From NCBI GenBank assembly GCA_028829895.1, contig CM054181.1:63667759-63731758 (forward strand): 64,000 nucleotides of DNA. Direction: 5' to 3'. Source of the stretch: Sinotaia quadrata. Its lineage: Eukaryota > Mollusca > Gastropoda > Architaenioglossa > Viviparidae. The stretch's first letter is position 1, and every line of letters starts with the position of its first letter. Position numbers and translations under genes: made by a program. Below the pieces are notes generated by a model. It searched no databases. It was not told the origin of the DNA and saw nothing but the letters and a program-made list of their open reading frames with translations. Of this stretch, positions 12,156 through 24,869 are shown piece after piece.

Positions 12156-12544
12156 ATTTTCATATCCTGCTTATGTTACAAAATCCTCCACAGAACAAAA
12201 TAAACTGTTGGTCGTTTTGTCGTATCAATATAATGTTAAATGAAAAGCGGTGTCAGTGCAAATTGCTTGATTCAAGCGGTCAAGACACCAATCTGTGTCA
12301 CTAACAACTTCACTCATCATGATTTAGTGTACATAAACAGTTTTGCCATTTTTCAGGCTAATAATAAGATTGATAATTTACAAAACACAAAAGGGTCTGA
12401 CATGACTGACATTTGTTTAATAAAATTATAATAATTGTATCACGGGTGGAAAATTAAAATTACTGCATTGCTAGGAACACGAATGATTTATTTTATTGGA
12501 AGGCTTGATTATAAGTCAAACTGTGAGTGAAAATTCGAGCAACA

Positions 12545-12745
12545 TTTAACAAGTGACCTTGACCGTCGTTTTTTTTTTGATGAGTACTGTGACGTCTCTG
12601 TTTTGTGAACGCGACAATGCAACATAAAGCTGGCCATCGAAAATACCAGCTCGCTTAAAAATCCTCCTACGTGCTCGAAGGTCAAGGGCACTTTAGCGTT
12701 TTGCTCAGACAAATACGCAGAATTGGAAAACTATATTTATAGATT
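12545..12745 (-). mobile_element. Helitron/Pif1-type helicase C-terminal fragment, copy 1
   Basis: On the minus strand this reads FEHVGGFL, then after a frameshift GIFDGQLYVALSRSQNRDV, then TVLI. The GQLYVALSR block is helicase motif VI of the Pif1/RecD-like helicases carried by Helitron transposons. It ends near a run of T on the plus strand. It forms a tandem pair with the next fragment. The rest of the element (Rep domain, other helicase motifs) is not in the window. Confidence 0.65.
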
Positions 12746-12805
12746 AATTATTTTAACAGGACAATCGCAAAACTGTTAAAATCGACTCTTCTCCGCTTCA
12801 TTTAG

Positions 12806-13001
12806 TAAATGACCTTGACCGTTGTTTATTTTGATGAGTACTTTGAAGTTGTTTCTGTGTCGTGAATGGGACAATGCAACATAAACCTGGCCATGTGAAA
12901 ACTCCTACGTACTCGAAGGTTTGTCCTTGGGCGCTTTAGCATTTCTCACAGACAGATGGATACACAGAGTTTGAATTGGAAAACTATATATAGATTATAA
13001 T
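12806..13001 (-). mobile_element. Helitron/Pif1-type helicase C-terminal fragment, copy 2
   Basis: A diverged tandem copy of the preceding fragment that keeps more motifs. On the minus strand it reads QGQTFEYVGV (motif V region) and, after a frame change, HGQVYVALSHSRHRNNFKVL (motif VI). The pair shares the block AATTGGAAAACTATAT on the upstream side, so a segment of about 260 bp was duplicated after or during insertion. Confidence 0.7.
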
Positions 13002-13009
13002 ATAGAGAG

Positions 13010-13610
13010 ATACGTATCTGCAGGTAGCCCTGGGCTTTTTCAGTTTGTCCTATGTGAATCTATAATTACAAGCGCATTTTTCTTTTCTTTTCTTTTAGCT
13101 ATTCTTTCCTGTCTTAAATTGCAATTAACAAGAATTTAAAAAAATATTTCTTAACTTATTTTATTTAGTTATTTTATTTTATTTTTAATTTAAATAAATT
13201 ATTTTATTTACAGTTTAAAAATAAACTTAATTACAGTATATTTATATTAGCAATTTGTAAATTTATTTTAAAATCATTTATAGTCAACTGATAATTTTAA
13301 ACAATATATTGCTTGATGTGATCAGAACATCACTGCACTCTTAATATATTGTAACTGGTCAACATTTCCGCTCTGGTCTGGAATCACGAAATACCTTAAT
13401 GGCCAAATGCTACTGTCTTGAAATATTGAGAGGAAGAAATTTGCAATCACTCTAGTGACAAGCAGTACACGCATTTACAACAAGATTGAGAGTCACTGCC
13501 AGTAGTCATTCAAAGTGTTGTGGAGTACTAGCATGTGTCGTGAAGCTGAAATATGCAGAAGTGGAACAACGCAATAATTTTGCTTGCAGAGTAAGTGGAC
13601 TGCGCCTTTA
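13010..13610. other. AT-rich stretch, no gene
   Basis: Contains a TTTTA-rich tract (13130-13300). Nothing else recognised. Confidence 0.5.
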
Positions 13611-13611
13611 A

Positions 13612-14010
13612 TTATAAATAGCAATATAAATAGCTGTGGGTCGCTGTTTGTAGTAGTACGGAGTGCTGAGGAATTGTTGGTATAACATATAAATAGCTGT
13701 GGGTCGCTGTCTGTAGCAGTACGGAGTGCTGAGGAATTGTTGGTATAACATATAAATAGCTGTGGGTCGCTGTCTGTAGCAGTACGGAGTGCTGAGGAAT
13801 TGTTGGTATAACATATAAATAGCTGTGGGTCGCTGTCTGTAGTAGTACGGAGTGCTGAGGAGTTGTTGGTATAACATATAAATAGCTGTGGGTCGCTTTC
13901 TGTAGTAGTACGGAGTGCTGAGGAGTTGTTGGTATAACATATAAATAGCTGTGGGTCGCTGTCTGTAGTAGTACGGAGTGCTGAGGAGTTGTTGGTATAA
14001 CATAAAGATA
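13612..14010. repeat. 63-bp minisatellite x ~6 carrying TATAAATA in each unit
   Basis: Unit starts TATAAATAGCTGTGGGTCGC and ends GTTGGTATAACA. It is open on the minus strand as a 21-residue repeat. See findings for the promoter-like motif. Confidence 0.95.
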
Positions 14011-15186
14011 GGTGTGGGTAAGTGTTTATTGTGGCCTGAATATCTGCTGATTAATATCTATTTTGACACTAATGGCAGCGCAGTAGGCGTACGTGTTTTT
14101 GAAGAGCAGAATATAATGGGTATATTAATCAATAGTTACCACGATATAAGAATTGTTTCCTTTGAATGTTACTTAGTGGCATAAATGGAAGAAAATAAAC
14201 TAATATAAATGATTATCCAATACCAGAACAAAAATTGTTTTCTCCTAATGTTATTCAGTGGCAAAAAACCACCCGCAATAAAGAAAGCAACACTAGTATA
14301 AATAATTATCAAATACCGCCATACATATTTTTCTCGTTGAATATTTTCAACTAGTGATCCAATATTTCAATCTGATAGATGTCCCTGAGCATTCAAAGTA
14401 TCAAGATAGATCATGGTTGTTTGGGTCTTTCCTTTTCTTTCTCTCTCTCTCTCTCTCCCTCTCTCTCTCTCAAAAAGAAAATCAGCATGGTCATCATTCG
14501 TGCATGCAAGTTGGAAACGTGTAAGATTTGCCAATCTGTCCTACGAGATCAGGGCGATCTACAAGCAGCGCGTACGTTATTGAACAAATACAAGTTACAA
14601 GTTTAATTGTTTTTTCTTGCTGTCTTCCCTATTCTTTTTTCTCTCTCACTCACTCACATACACGCATACACAGACACACACAGAATGAGAGAGGGAGAGA
14701 GGGAAAATGCAATTAAATAAAAGAAAAGGAAAAGAAGCAGGACAAGGCTTCGGACGTATCATGTCTAGTCTCAATTCGCCCGAAGTGATCATTTGATTGA
14801 CGAGAGAGGAACTGACCGAGATGTCACCATGACGACCGATAACAATCTCCATTCTTTGTTATAGCTGTTTGAAGCGTGTTTTACCGGGGGTGGGGTGGGG
14901 GAGTGGAGGGAGTGAAGAAGGAAGTTTTATTTTTCAGTTTATCAATTTTTCTTTCATCAACATAATTCAATGATATTAAAAAATGTTGCTGCAAGACATG
15001 TGTAAAACTTAAAAAAAAGAAGAAGAAAGAAATGCAGAGGCCTCAATATTAGGCAAATATACCAGCATGCGACCTGCCGATGAATGTTTCTCACTGGTCG
15101 TGTCTGTTCCACTTACATGAACAACAACAATGTGGATGTTGTGAAGGATAGATGGTAACGATGATGATGTGTATATCTTGATGTAC
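14011..15186. other. Non-coding stretch with small CT and CA tracts
   Basis: Short (CT)n at 14438-14470 and a CA-rich patch near 14660. No supported gene. Confidence 0.5.
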
Positions 15187-15960
15187 CAGTGTTTAAACTC
15201 CAGATTAGTTGCACAGTGTTTAAACTCGTCTTGTTACACCAGTGTTTAAACTCCAGTCTTGTTACACCAGTGTTTCAACTCGTCTTGTTACACCGGTGTT
15301 TAAACTCCTCTTATTACACCAATGTTTAAACTCGTCTTGTTACACCAGTGTTTAAACTCCAGTCTTGTTACACCAGTGTTTAAACTCGTCTTGTTACACC
15401 AGTGTTTAAACTCGTCTTGTTACCCCAGTGTTTAAACTCCATTCTTGTTACATCAGTGTTTAAACTCCATTCTTGTTACACCATTGTTTAAACTCGTCTT
15501 GTTACACTAGTGTTTAAAATCCAGTCTTGTTACACCAATGTTTAAACTCCAGTCTTGTTACACCAATATTTAAACTCGTCTTGTTACACCAGTGTTTAAA
15601 CTCCAGTCTTGTTACACCAGTGTTTAAACTCGTCTTGTTACACCAGTGTTTAAACTCCAGTCTTGTTACACCCGTGTTTAAGCTCCAGTCTTGTTACACC
15701 AGTGTTTAAACTCGTCTTGTCACACCAGTGTTTAAACTCCAGTCTTGTTACACCAGTTTAAACTCCAGTCTTGCTGTACCAGTGTTTAAACTCCAGTCTT
15801 TGTACACCAGTGTTTAAACTCCAGACTTAGTACACCAGTGTTTAAACTCCAGTCTTGTTACACCAGTGTTTAAACTTCAGTCTTTGTACACCAGTGCTTG
15901 AACTCCAGTCCTGCTATACCAGTGTTCGAACTCGCTAAACCGGTATTTGAACTCCATATT
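15187..15960. repeat. 25-29-bp minisatellite x ~28
   Basis: Unit CTTGTTACACCAGTGTTTAA ACTCGT, with the alternative ending ACTCCAGT. The two ending types mix irregularly. Confidence 0.95.
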
Positions 15961-16838
15961 TGTAAAGTAACTGACTGATACTGTTCATATTGTGACTGGT
16001 GCTGTGCAGCGATTTATCATCAGCAAAGATATAGTTTATAACTGATTTAATACGAACTGGAAGATCCTCACTGTATTGACCGCACAGCCAAACTCTGAGA
16101 GATTACAACAGTTAGTGGCCTGGGTGACCTCAAAAAGTTTATTGTTGATAAGACGAAGTAAGTACTACACACATACACACACACACACACATACATATAT
16201 TATAATTAATATAATGGTACAGATACAGACATAGACAGACAGAAAGGTAGATATATATTTAAAATACTTTTTTTTTTTTAAAGCTGCCTCATTGTTATTT
16301 TCCCCAGTGTATAAACTCGTTATCTCCTTTAACACATAGAATTCTTCCCCGCTCTTTCAAACTTCCCTGCCACACACCCAGAGTTTCCATTCCAGGTTTA
16401 AAACTAGTTTAACACAAAACCCTCCTTATTCCGTGTATATTTTGCCCAGAAAAATCACGTCTGTATCGATCATTTAATTTACCTAATTGGTCCTTAGGGG
16501 CACTAGGAAGCAGATAAAAGTTCCCTCTCTCCTTTCTTTCCTAAGCCCACAATCCTTTCGTTTCTGATATGAGGAAAGCGATACTCGCTGCAGCCTTTGA
16601 ACTCGTCGCAGTCGTTTGTCTGGTCGTCAAGGTGCCCAAGATGTGAGTTATCCATCAGGAAAATGGCTTGCCCGGAGGTCTTTCATTTGAACATTTTCTC
16701 TGAGATAATTCTTTGTTACATCGAATTTTACTCAAGAGCAAGGAATTTTCTTCTGAACGATGCTTAAACATTCCAGTCTTGCGTATATGGACGTGTACAT
16801 TTGTGTAATTTACAAATAGTTTCTCTCTCTAAATATCC
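15961..16838. other. Non-coding stretch, nothing certain
   Basis: Short CA and T tracts near 16170 and 16270. No gene supported. Confidence 0.5.
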
Positions 16839-16995
16839 ATCCATCCATCCACCCATCCATCCATTAATCCACCCACCCACCCATCCTCCCATCCATCCAT
16901 CCATCCATCCATCCATCCATCCATCCATCCATCCATCCATCCATCCATCCATCCATCCATCCATCCATCTATCTATCTATCTATCTATCTATCAG
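16839..16995. repeat. (ATCC)n then (ATCT)n microsatellite
   Basis: Compound tetranucleotide repeat. Confidence 0.97.
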
Positions 16996-16999
16996 TCAC

Positions 17000-18149
17000 G
17001 TTTTGTGTCAACACTCTGAAAGCAGCAGGTCAACGTTCAGCTGCTTACAAAGTCCATCCATCTGCAATTTACTGCCTTTGATGCCGAGTTACTGAAATCG
17101 AGGCCATTCAGCGTTGATGGAGGCAAATGGAGTACTTTAATGATGATATGGTTTGCTAAGATCAAATTTGCTTTGTTGGATACCATAAACTCTGAATTCA
17201 TCGAGAAGTGAGTAAGTGACATCAAACGCTTTTCTGGCATCAGTGAAGAAATGCCCATAAATTAATTTTATTGATTCTGTCTAATCAAGATTCAATCATC
17301 TTATAGAAAGCAGTTTCACAAAGGTAATATTTTCCCCAAAAAATGATACTTAGGGAAAAGTCATCTATTTTCTACATAATCAACAAGATGGTGAAAAATG
17401 TAATTTCCAGTGGTCTTGGTTGTAAAGGGAAGTAAGAAAACTGGTTTGTAGTAACCGACATCTTCATCGTCACCAAATGTGAAGAATTGGGTAACAGCAG
17501 CATGCTTTAGAAAAATGGGTAATGGTTAAAGTCGGTTATTGTCAGGGGTTAGATTATGAGAAAATACTTTAAAAACTTGGATAGTGGTTAAAGTCCATGC
17601 ATCGGCTAATGTCAGGGGTTAGATTATGAGAAAATACTTCAAAAACATATTATTCATTCCTCTGGGTGCAAACTGGAAAACTTCAACGTTGAAAAGAAGG
17701 GATTTTGATCCGTATCAGTATCTATAAAAGAGAAAAAATATTGATATACAAATACAGGTACAGACAGACCAAAAGGCTGATATAATTAAAATTATTTTTC
17801 TTCAGCACAGTAGAACTGTCTCTTCTTTTCTATTATTTATTAAGTATGTTCATTTGTCAATCAGTGGCTTTTATTGTTCTTATGTAAATACACTTAGTTG
17901 TACATCCTCCTTTTGCGTGTGGATTCAAAAATTCAGTTTTATTCACACCTTTGGTTTAATTATTTGGTTATTGTTGTTTGCTTTGAGACATTGTGCATTT
18001 TAAGTGTATTGAAAATCTTACAGCTTTCGTATTAAGCGCTTTATTAAGTGTTACTAGTAGTAGTAGTAGTAGCAGGCAGAACAGTAATTTTAGTATTAGT
18101 ATACGTCGAGTGTGGGTAGTGCTGCTGGTGGTGTGTATGTTTGTTTAAG
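17000..18149. other. Non-coding stretch with a two-copy repeat
   Basis: 17510-17650 holds two copies of a ~66-bp segment containing GTCAGGGGTTAGATTATGAG. A TAG-trinucleotide run lies at 18053-18072. Nothing else. Confidence 0.6.
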
Positions 18150-18318
18150 CTGTAGATGTTCGCTTCATACTCATAAATTGAGTATTTACGCACATTTATT
18201 TAAGCGTATGAAGATGTTCGCTTCATACTCATAAATTGAGTATTTACGCATATTTGTTTAAGCGTATGTAGATGTTCGCTTCATACTCATAAACTGAGTA
18301 TTTATGCACATTTGACAT
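18150..18318. repeat. 57-bp minisatellite x 3
   Basis: Unit GTAGATGTTCGCTTCATACT...ATTTACGCACATTTGTTTAAGC. Confidence 0.95.
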
Positions 18319-18435
18319 TGAAGAGAAACATTGGAAACAAACACCTTGTTGTCGAAAGCTCAAGGAAAGTCAAAAGGAAACCTGTTACAATATAGAATTA
18401 TATCAAACGGACACGGCGTTGTTGTAAGCCCAAGG

Positions 18436-18437
<2 letters not shown>

Positions 18438-18531
<94 letters not shown>

Positions 18532-18555
18532 AGAGAGAAAGAGAGAGAGAAACCT
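18438..18555. repeat. (GA)n microsatellite
   Basis: About 45 GA units plus AGAA variants at the right end. Confidence 0.98.
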
Positions 18556-18789
18556 GTACAATATATAATTACGTCAGACTTACTGATGGAAGCGTATTGG
18601 ATGAAATGGATACCGTAACAAGCACAAAATCCAATTAATCCCCGGTACATTGTATTTGAAAAGGCATTCATAAAAAGTAAAAAATAAAAAGTAAGAAACG
18701 TTGGCCTTATTTTTGTAGTTTGGCTTCATGAAGCCTAATCTGTGACTATGACAACAATGAATAGCGGATAATGAAGTTCAAGATATTTT

Positions 18790-19620
18790 GAAACTCACTA
18801 TTCTCTTTACTTGTCTGCTTATCTCTCTCATTATCTATTTATTTATCTCGCTACCTCTCTGTTTATTGACCTATCTTTTTTATTTATCTCTCTACATCTT
18901 TATTGACCTCTCGACACTCTTTTTATTTATCTCTATACCTCTCTACCATTCTTTTTACTTGTCTGCTTATTTCTCTCCTTATCTGTTTATTTATCTCGCT
19001 ACCTCTCTGTTTATTGATCTCTTACCTCTCTTTTTTATTATCTCTCTACCTCTCTGTTTATTGACCTCTCGACCTATCTTTTATTTATCTCTCTACCTCT
19101 CTACCATTCTCTTTACTTGTCTGCTTATCTCTCTCATTATCTGTTTATTTATCTCGCTACCTCTCTGTCTATTGACCTCTCTACATCTTCTTTTATTGAC
19201 CTCTCTACATCTTTTATTGACCTCTCTACCTCTCTATTTATTGACCTCTCTACCTATCTTTTTATATATCTCTGCTTATTGACCTCTCTACATCTTCTTT
19301 TATTGAACTCTCTACCACTCTGTTTATTGACCTCTCGACCTCTCTTTTTATTTATCTCTCTACCTCTCTGTTTAATAACCTTTCTACATCTCATTTTATT
19401 GAACTCTCTACCACCCTTTTTATTGATCTCTCTCTCTCTCTCTGTTTATTGTCCCCTCTAAATCTTCTTTTATTGAACTTTCTACCTATCTTTTTAATTA
19501 TCTCTCTACCTCTCTGTTTATTGACCTCTCTACATATCTTTTTACCCATCCCTACCTACTATTTATCTCTCTACCATTCTGCTTATTTCCCTGTTTATGT
19601 ATCTTAATTATCATTTTGTC
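18790..19620. repeat. Degenerate CT-rich minisatellite (~28 bp)
   Basis: Diverged units of TCTCTCTACCTCTCTGTTTA TTGACC. The open frames of over 100 codons here are low-complexity artefacts. Confidence 0.9.
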
Positions 19621-19706
19621 TTATCTATCTAATATTCTATTTGTCTAGACTCTATCCATCCATTCATCCATCCATTCGTGCATCCTTCAGCCTGCCTGCT
19701 TAACAT

Positions 19707-19855
<149 letters not shown>

Positions 19856-20155
19856 ATAAATATAAGTATATTATTAACAATAGAACAGCAACACACCTTT
19901 CTAATAAATTCATTTACTTAGCATATGCACTTCTCTTTATATGGCCTGAACGCGCCCGCCCAAACACATAAACGCAGCCATACACATAATTCACTCCCAC
20001 ACCCTATGATCAATACCAAGGGCGATAACATTAGACGCTGCATTATCTGTTCTTCAACCTGACATGATGCTTGGCTTTAAGAGCGCTTCGTTACTTCCTC
20101 CTGGAGACAGTTGAAACAGTCACGTGCTAGATTACAGACAACAGAAGATGGCTAA

Positions 20156-20290
20156 ATAGCTTCACGACCGAAATTGAAAGTTTATTGTTTGATTATTAAT
20201 GTTCATGTGTTTATTTTGAATAGCTTCACGACCGAAATTGAAAGTGTATTACTTGATTGTTAATATTCATGTGTCTAATTTGAATAGCTC
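20156..20290. repeat. 64-bp tandem duplication
   Basis: Two copies of ATAGCTTCACGACCGAAATT followed by GAAAGT and a T-rich end. Confidence 0.9.
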
Positions 20291-20689
20291 TAACATCTAC
20301 TGATAATTTGCCGTGTCTCTGAAGCAATATCCAAAATATAATTTGCACTAGAAAGTTTAAAACTAAGATGCGAGTTAGTGTTTTATTTGTAATTTTAAAC
20401 TAACGTAGTATTAGTGTTTGTAAGTTATATAAATTCTTGTGTACTAGACACTTATATATGAATCAGATATATCATCAGCCTGTAGAGTGTTAGCAGAGTG
20501 GACAATTGTCTGTCAAGAAGAATATTGTCTGTCAAGTGGAAAGTTGTCTGGTAACTGATGAATAAAGAAGAGCAGAACAGGTGTCTGTCTTAAAGACAAA
20601 TTTGTATCCCACTCTCTCCTGCTCCTAGATTTGTAATATTTAAGAGAGCTAATTCAACTATGCATTACCAGCCTACTGATTCTGGAAAC

Positions 20690-20950
20690 AAGAAATAGAG
20701 AATCAGAGGCCACAGTTAAAATTGTCATGACTGGGGCTGAAGACATAATGATGTAAGCGTGTAGGGCCAAAAAAAAAAGATACATCAGTAATAAGTAAAA
20801 GATACATCAGGAATTGGGGCTAAAGCCAAAGCAATATCGTACTCTGGGGCTAGGGATAAATAGATGTCAGAGATTGGAGCTAAGGACAAAAGCATATCAG
20901 GTCTGCAGGTAATGACATACGAGTGTGCAAGAATGGGGCTAACTTTTTTT
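20690..20950. repeat. Degenerate ~42-bp repeat
   Basis: Recurring GGGGCTA-AGACAAA and CATCAG words; old array. Confidence 0.5.
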
Positions 20951-22310
20951 TATTGCATCTGTGTTGAAAGAGTTAAGAGTCATTTAAATTATAGGTAAAT
21001 GAGGTTTTTCTTTTATTTTGTAAGCTTATTTAAGTGTTTCTTGCTAGGTTTATTTCAAATGAGTTTTCATATATTTATTTATTTTGGGGTCTTTTTGTTT
21101 TGTTTTTTTAATTAATTAATTTGTTTTCACATAGTTATTTATAATTTCATTTCTTTTTTCAAATTTTTAATAATTTCTAGAATATGTAGAGTAAAATAAA
21201 ACAAGCCCTTAACGGTACGTCAATTTTGAAACTCGATAAAAGCAACATGACGTCAGTCATTGTGTGACATTCTATTTAAGTGTCTCTCCTCTGTCTCCGC
21301 CAACAGGCCTCCCTGTCTGTCTATCAAGATTTCAGTTGTTTAGATGAAATGATTACTAGATTCGGTTTGAAGGATAAAAAAAAAAGGGGGGGGGGGTGTC
21401 GTGGAATGGGTTAAGAAAAGTAAGGGTAATTTGTGCAGGAAAATCTTAAAATAGCATGCGATTGCACATTTGGTATAAAGGTCTTTCTAAAGCCTTCTAT
21501 AAACAAGATATTATCGTCACGGCATTAGGAAAGAATATTAAGGCAGATTACTCTTTGGATAAAATAAATGAGATATTGCTAAATCTCACGATGCTCTCCT
21601 TATCATGGCATCAAATATTTTACGAAGCAACAAAAAAAAATACTAATAATACACCTCGGAACAAAATGGCAACAAGTGTGGTCACCATAGTGATTGTGCG
21701 CATAAATGAAGTGAAATGTAATTTGGTATGCTGGATGAAGATTCACATTAGGGAGTTTAACAAATGTGAATAATAGTGATTGAATTATATTTCGTATTTT
21801 TCCCTGTACAAAGACCAGACATCAGTCGACAAATGCATAGTGAAATTGTGAATTTTCAATGGTAACAACTTAAAAGTGGGGTTTTTTTGTTGACACTACA
21901 TCTATTTTTCACATCAAGACAAATTCAAAAGACAAGGAAATGATTCAAATTATTATATACGCAAACTGTACGTTGGTGTAATTAAAGGGAAAAAATAACC
22001 GTCACACACAAAAGAGGGGAGCAGAATTCAAGATGACTATGCACATGATATTACGTAATCCAACTTTGTGACATCAACCTTCCCTTGACGTAAATTGAAT
22101 ACTTACGTCACATTGCTACTTTTAATGTCTTTTCATCAATGCATCTAAGTTACTTCAATTAACAACTTCCCTGTCCATCCTTCATTCGCTAATTACACTG
22201 ATTTCTTTGCGAAATTTATGGATAACTAGCAGATCATGCACATTTTATTTTATAATTACGCAATTTTTACCCATTTGATTTATGAGAAAGAAAAAATGAT
22301 TCTAACACGG
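20951..22310. other. AT-rich non-coding stretch
   Basis: Contains A(10)G(11) near 21378-21397 and one TGACGTCA. The 105-codon open frame at 21456-21773 has no recognisable domain or codon signature. Confidence 0.5.
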
Positions 22311-22888
22311 ATAAGATTTCGCCCACATGAACAAGACATGCACTAGACACTGATGTTTCAGGGTGTTCTAGTGGAAAATGGTCTACTGGAATACTAGAAA
22401 ATCTCGGAGGATTTGGACTGAAGAGGAAAATATACAAGTAGTGGCCTTTTATTATGAAAGTCAACCAACAATATATAGAAAAAGGATGCTAAAACCCCGG
22501 AAAGGGCATGGATACACCAAACAGAAGCAGTGATCGAAACTGGGACTTTGGGACTTTGAAATAAGGACGGACTATTCCTGCAGGAAGACCCGATATTGTA
22601 GTTGTCAGTAAGTCCAATAGAACAACAATCATCGATGTTACTGTTCCAAGTGATAGAAACATAAAAACAAAAGGGAGAGAAAAAATAGAAAAATACCAGG
22701 ATCTTCGATTAGAAATCCAGAGACTGTGGAATGTAAAAGCAGAAATAATACCTGTAGTGATAAGATCTTTCGGGAACATAGCACCTGAATTGGAAGGCTA
22801 TCTGAATAAAGTGCCTGGACAACACAAAATTGCCCCACTGTTAAAAGTAGCGCTCCTTGGAAGTGCTTATATCCTCCATAAAACCTAG
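22311..22888 (+). mobile_element. Non-LTR retrotransposon remnant: N-terminal head joined to C-terminal tail
   Basis: The first part (to about 22490) reads SRRIWTEEENIQVVAFYYES then QPTIYRKRM, matching the RRxWTxEEN-x-CYY-S-P-xxxGYRKRM segment near the start of a common LINE-type ORF. The second part, open from 22586 to the stop at 22886, reads RPDIVVV, IIDVTVPSD, REKIEKYQDL, IPVVIRSFGNIAPELEGYL and LLGSAYILHKT, which matches the extreme C terminus of such elements. The reverse transcriptase that should lie between (more than 1 kb) is deleted. Open frames called on the minus strand here are shadows. Clade not assigned. Confidence 0.65.
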
Positions 22889-23234
22889 TCTGCGATTATT
22901 GAAAACAAAGCCTCGCGGTACAATGTTAGGCAAGTGCTTGTTTTATGATTTGATTGAAAGATGTGTCTCCATGATTAGATAGATTAAATTATCTGCTATC
23001 CATGATTATGACTATGATTTCTGATCACACGCTTAAGGGGAAGACTTGTGAGTGGTCTGCCCTTTGTCCATTTCAATGTTAATATAGAATTTATAAACAT
23101 TTCTATTGCACATGATGCTAGGTCATTAAATGTGCAATCTTTTAACAATAATTTAACATCTCGACTGCAAAATGCTTAGAACATACATACATATATATAT
23201 CTAAATGTATGTGTATATCTTGATAGTTATCTCC

Positions 23235-23790
23235 TGGATTATAGTAATTATGATGAATATATTGTTTGGTGTAGTATGTTACGAAATATACTGATTGCTG
23301 TAGTATATTACGAAATATACTGATTGCTGTAGTACATTACGAAATATACTGATTGCTGTAGTATATTACGAAATATACTGATTGCTGTAGTATGTTACGA
23401 AATATACTGATTGCTGTAGTATATTACGAAATATACTGATTGCTGTAGTACATTACGAAATATACTGATTGCTGTAGTATATTACGAAATATACTGATTG
23501 CTGTAGTATGTTACGAAATATACTGATTGCTGTAGTATATTACGAAATATACTGATTGCTGTAGTATGTTACGAAATATACTGATTGCTGTAGTATATTA
23601 CGAAATATACTGATTGCTGTAGTATATTACGAAATATACTGATTGCTGTAGTATATTACGAAATATACTGATTGCTGTAGTATATTACGAAAGATATTGT
23701 TCGGTATAGTATGTTACGAAATATGTTGATTGCTACAGTATATTACGAAATATATTGTTTGGATAGAATGTTACGAAATATTTATTTGGT
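23235..23790. repeat. 29-bp satellite x ~17 with four-unit higher-order pattern
   Basis: Unit ACGAAATATACTGATTGCTG TAGTATATT. The last bases cycle TGTT, TATT, CATT, TATT twice in succession at the left, giving a 116-bp period, then become TGTT/TATT and finally all TATT. Confidence 0.95.
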
Positions 23791-24359
23791 ATACTTTACC
23801 AAATATGCTGTTTGGTACAGTGTATTTCAAACTATACCACTTAGGTTTAGGTATAGTATGTTATAGGAGACCTATTGTTTGGTTTAGTCATCGACGAAAG
23901 ATATTATTTTGTAAAGAAATTTACGAAAACTAGTATAGTATGTGACGAATTTTCCGGAAGCCTATCTGTACTTCACATTCGAAGAAATTTTAACCCCTTC
24001 CACTGATCTAGTATTCTCTTATTTAAAATATAGATGTGGCATTTATTATTGCTGTGTAACTAAAGAGCTTTCTCTAAATGTTAGAAGATTTTAAATATTA
24101 TTTCATTTTCATATAAGGGCTCAGTAAGAAATTTCAACCATTCTGAAGGGATAGGTCAAGTTAGAAAAGAGTTTCTGACAAATATTCATTGTCTTTGAAA
24201 GTTCTTACATAGTTTTGCTTTCTATACACACAACTGACTTCTCTATCCTTTTACTTTCTTTCTTTGATAAAATTTAAAATTTGCTTATTTAAAGAATCTG
24301 CTGAAAGCAAATAGTTTATCAAACAATGTTACAGGCAAAGCTTTTGTTTCGTTCGTGAT

Positions 24360-24860
24360 TGAATGACACATAGTGGATGTTAACGTCATAGACATCGACT
24401 GTGGCTGGATGACGCACAATGGATGTTAACGTCGTAGACATCGACTGTGGCTGGATGACGCACAATGGATGTTAACGTCGTAGACATCGACTGTGGCTGG
24501 ATGACGCACAATGGATGTTAACATCATAGAATCGTTTGTGGTTGAATGACGCACAATGGATTTTAACGTCATAGAATCGTTTGTGGTTGAATGACGCACA
24601 ATGGATGTTAACGTCATAGAATAGTTTGTGGTTGGCTGACGCATACTATATGTTAACCTCATTTCAGACAGATCACTTGTTCCTTTTGTTTGTGGTTGGT
24701 GACACATAATGTATGTGAGCGTCATAGACAGATCACTTGTTTCTTTCGTTTGTGGTTGGCTGACGCATAATGTATGTGAGCGTCAAAGACAGATCACTTG
24801 TTCCTTTCGTTTGTGGTGGGTTGACGCATAATGTATATGAGCGTCATTAGACAGATCACG
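24360..24860. repeat. 46- to 60-bp diverging minisatellite
   Basis: Unit GATGACGCACAATGGATGTTA ACGTC at the left grades into longer units with GACAGATCACTTGTT at the right. Confidence 0.9.
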
Positions 24861-24869
24861 TTTTTCTTC

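Noticed and set aside
15187..15960. Regularly spaced repeats resembling a CRISPR array
   Set aside because: Contiguous minisatellite with no unique spacers, in an animal genome; the same applies to every other array here.
16560..16660. Possible LDL-receptor-type Cys motif (DCDEFKGC) on the minus strand
   Set aside because: Only two or three Cys, stops just upstream, and no LDL-A spacing; likely chance.
21456..21773. 105-codon plus-strand frame
   Set aside because: No domain, no splice or promoter context, and AT-rich composition like its surroundings.
22489..22838. Minus-strand frames of 66-96 codons
   Set aside because: Shadows of the LINE-type C-terminal frame on the plus strand.
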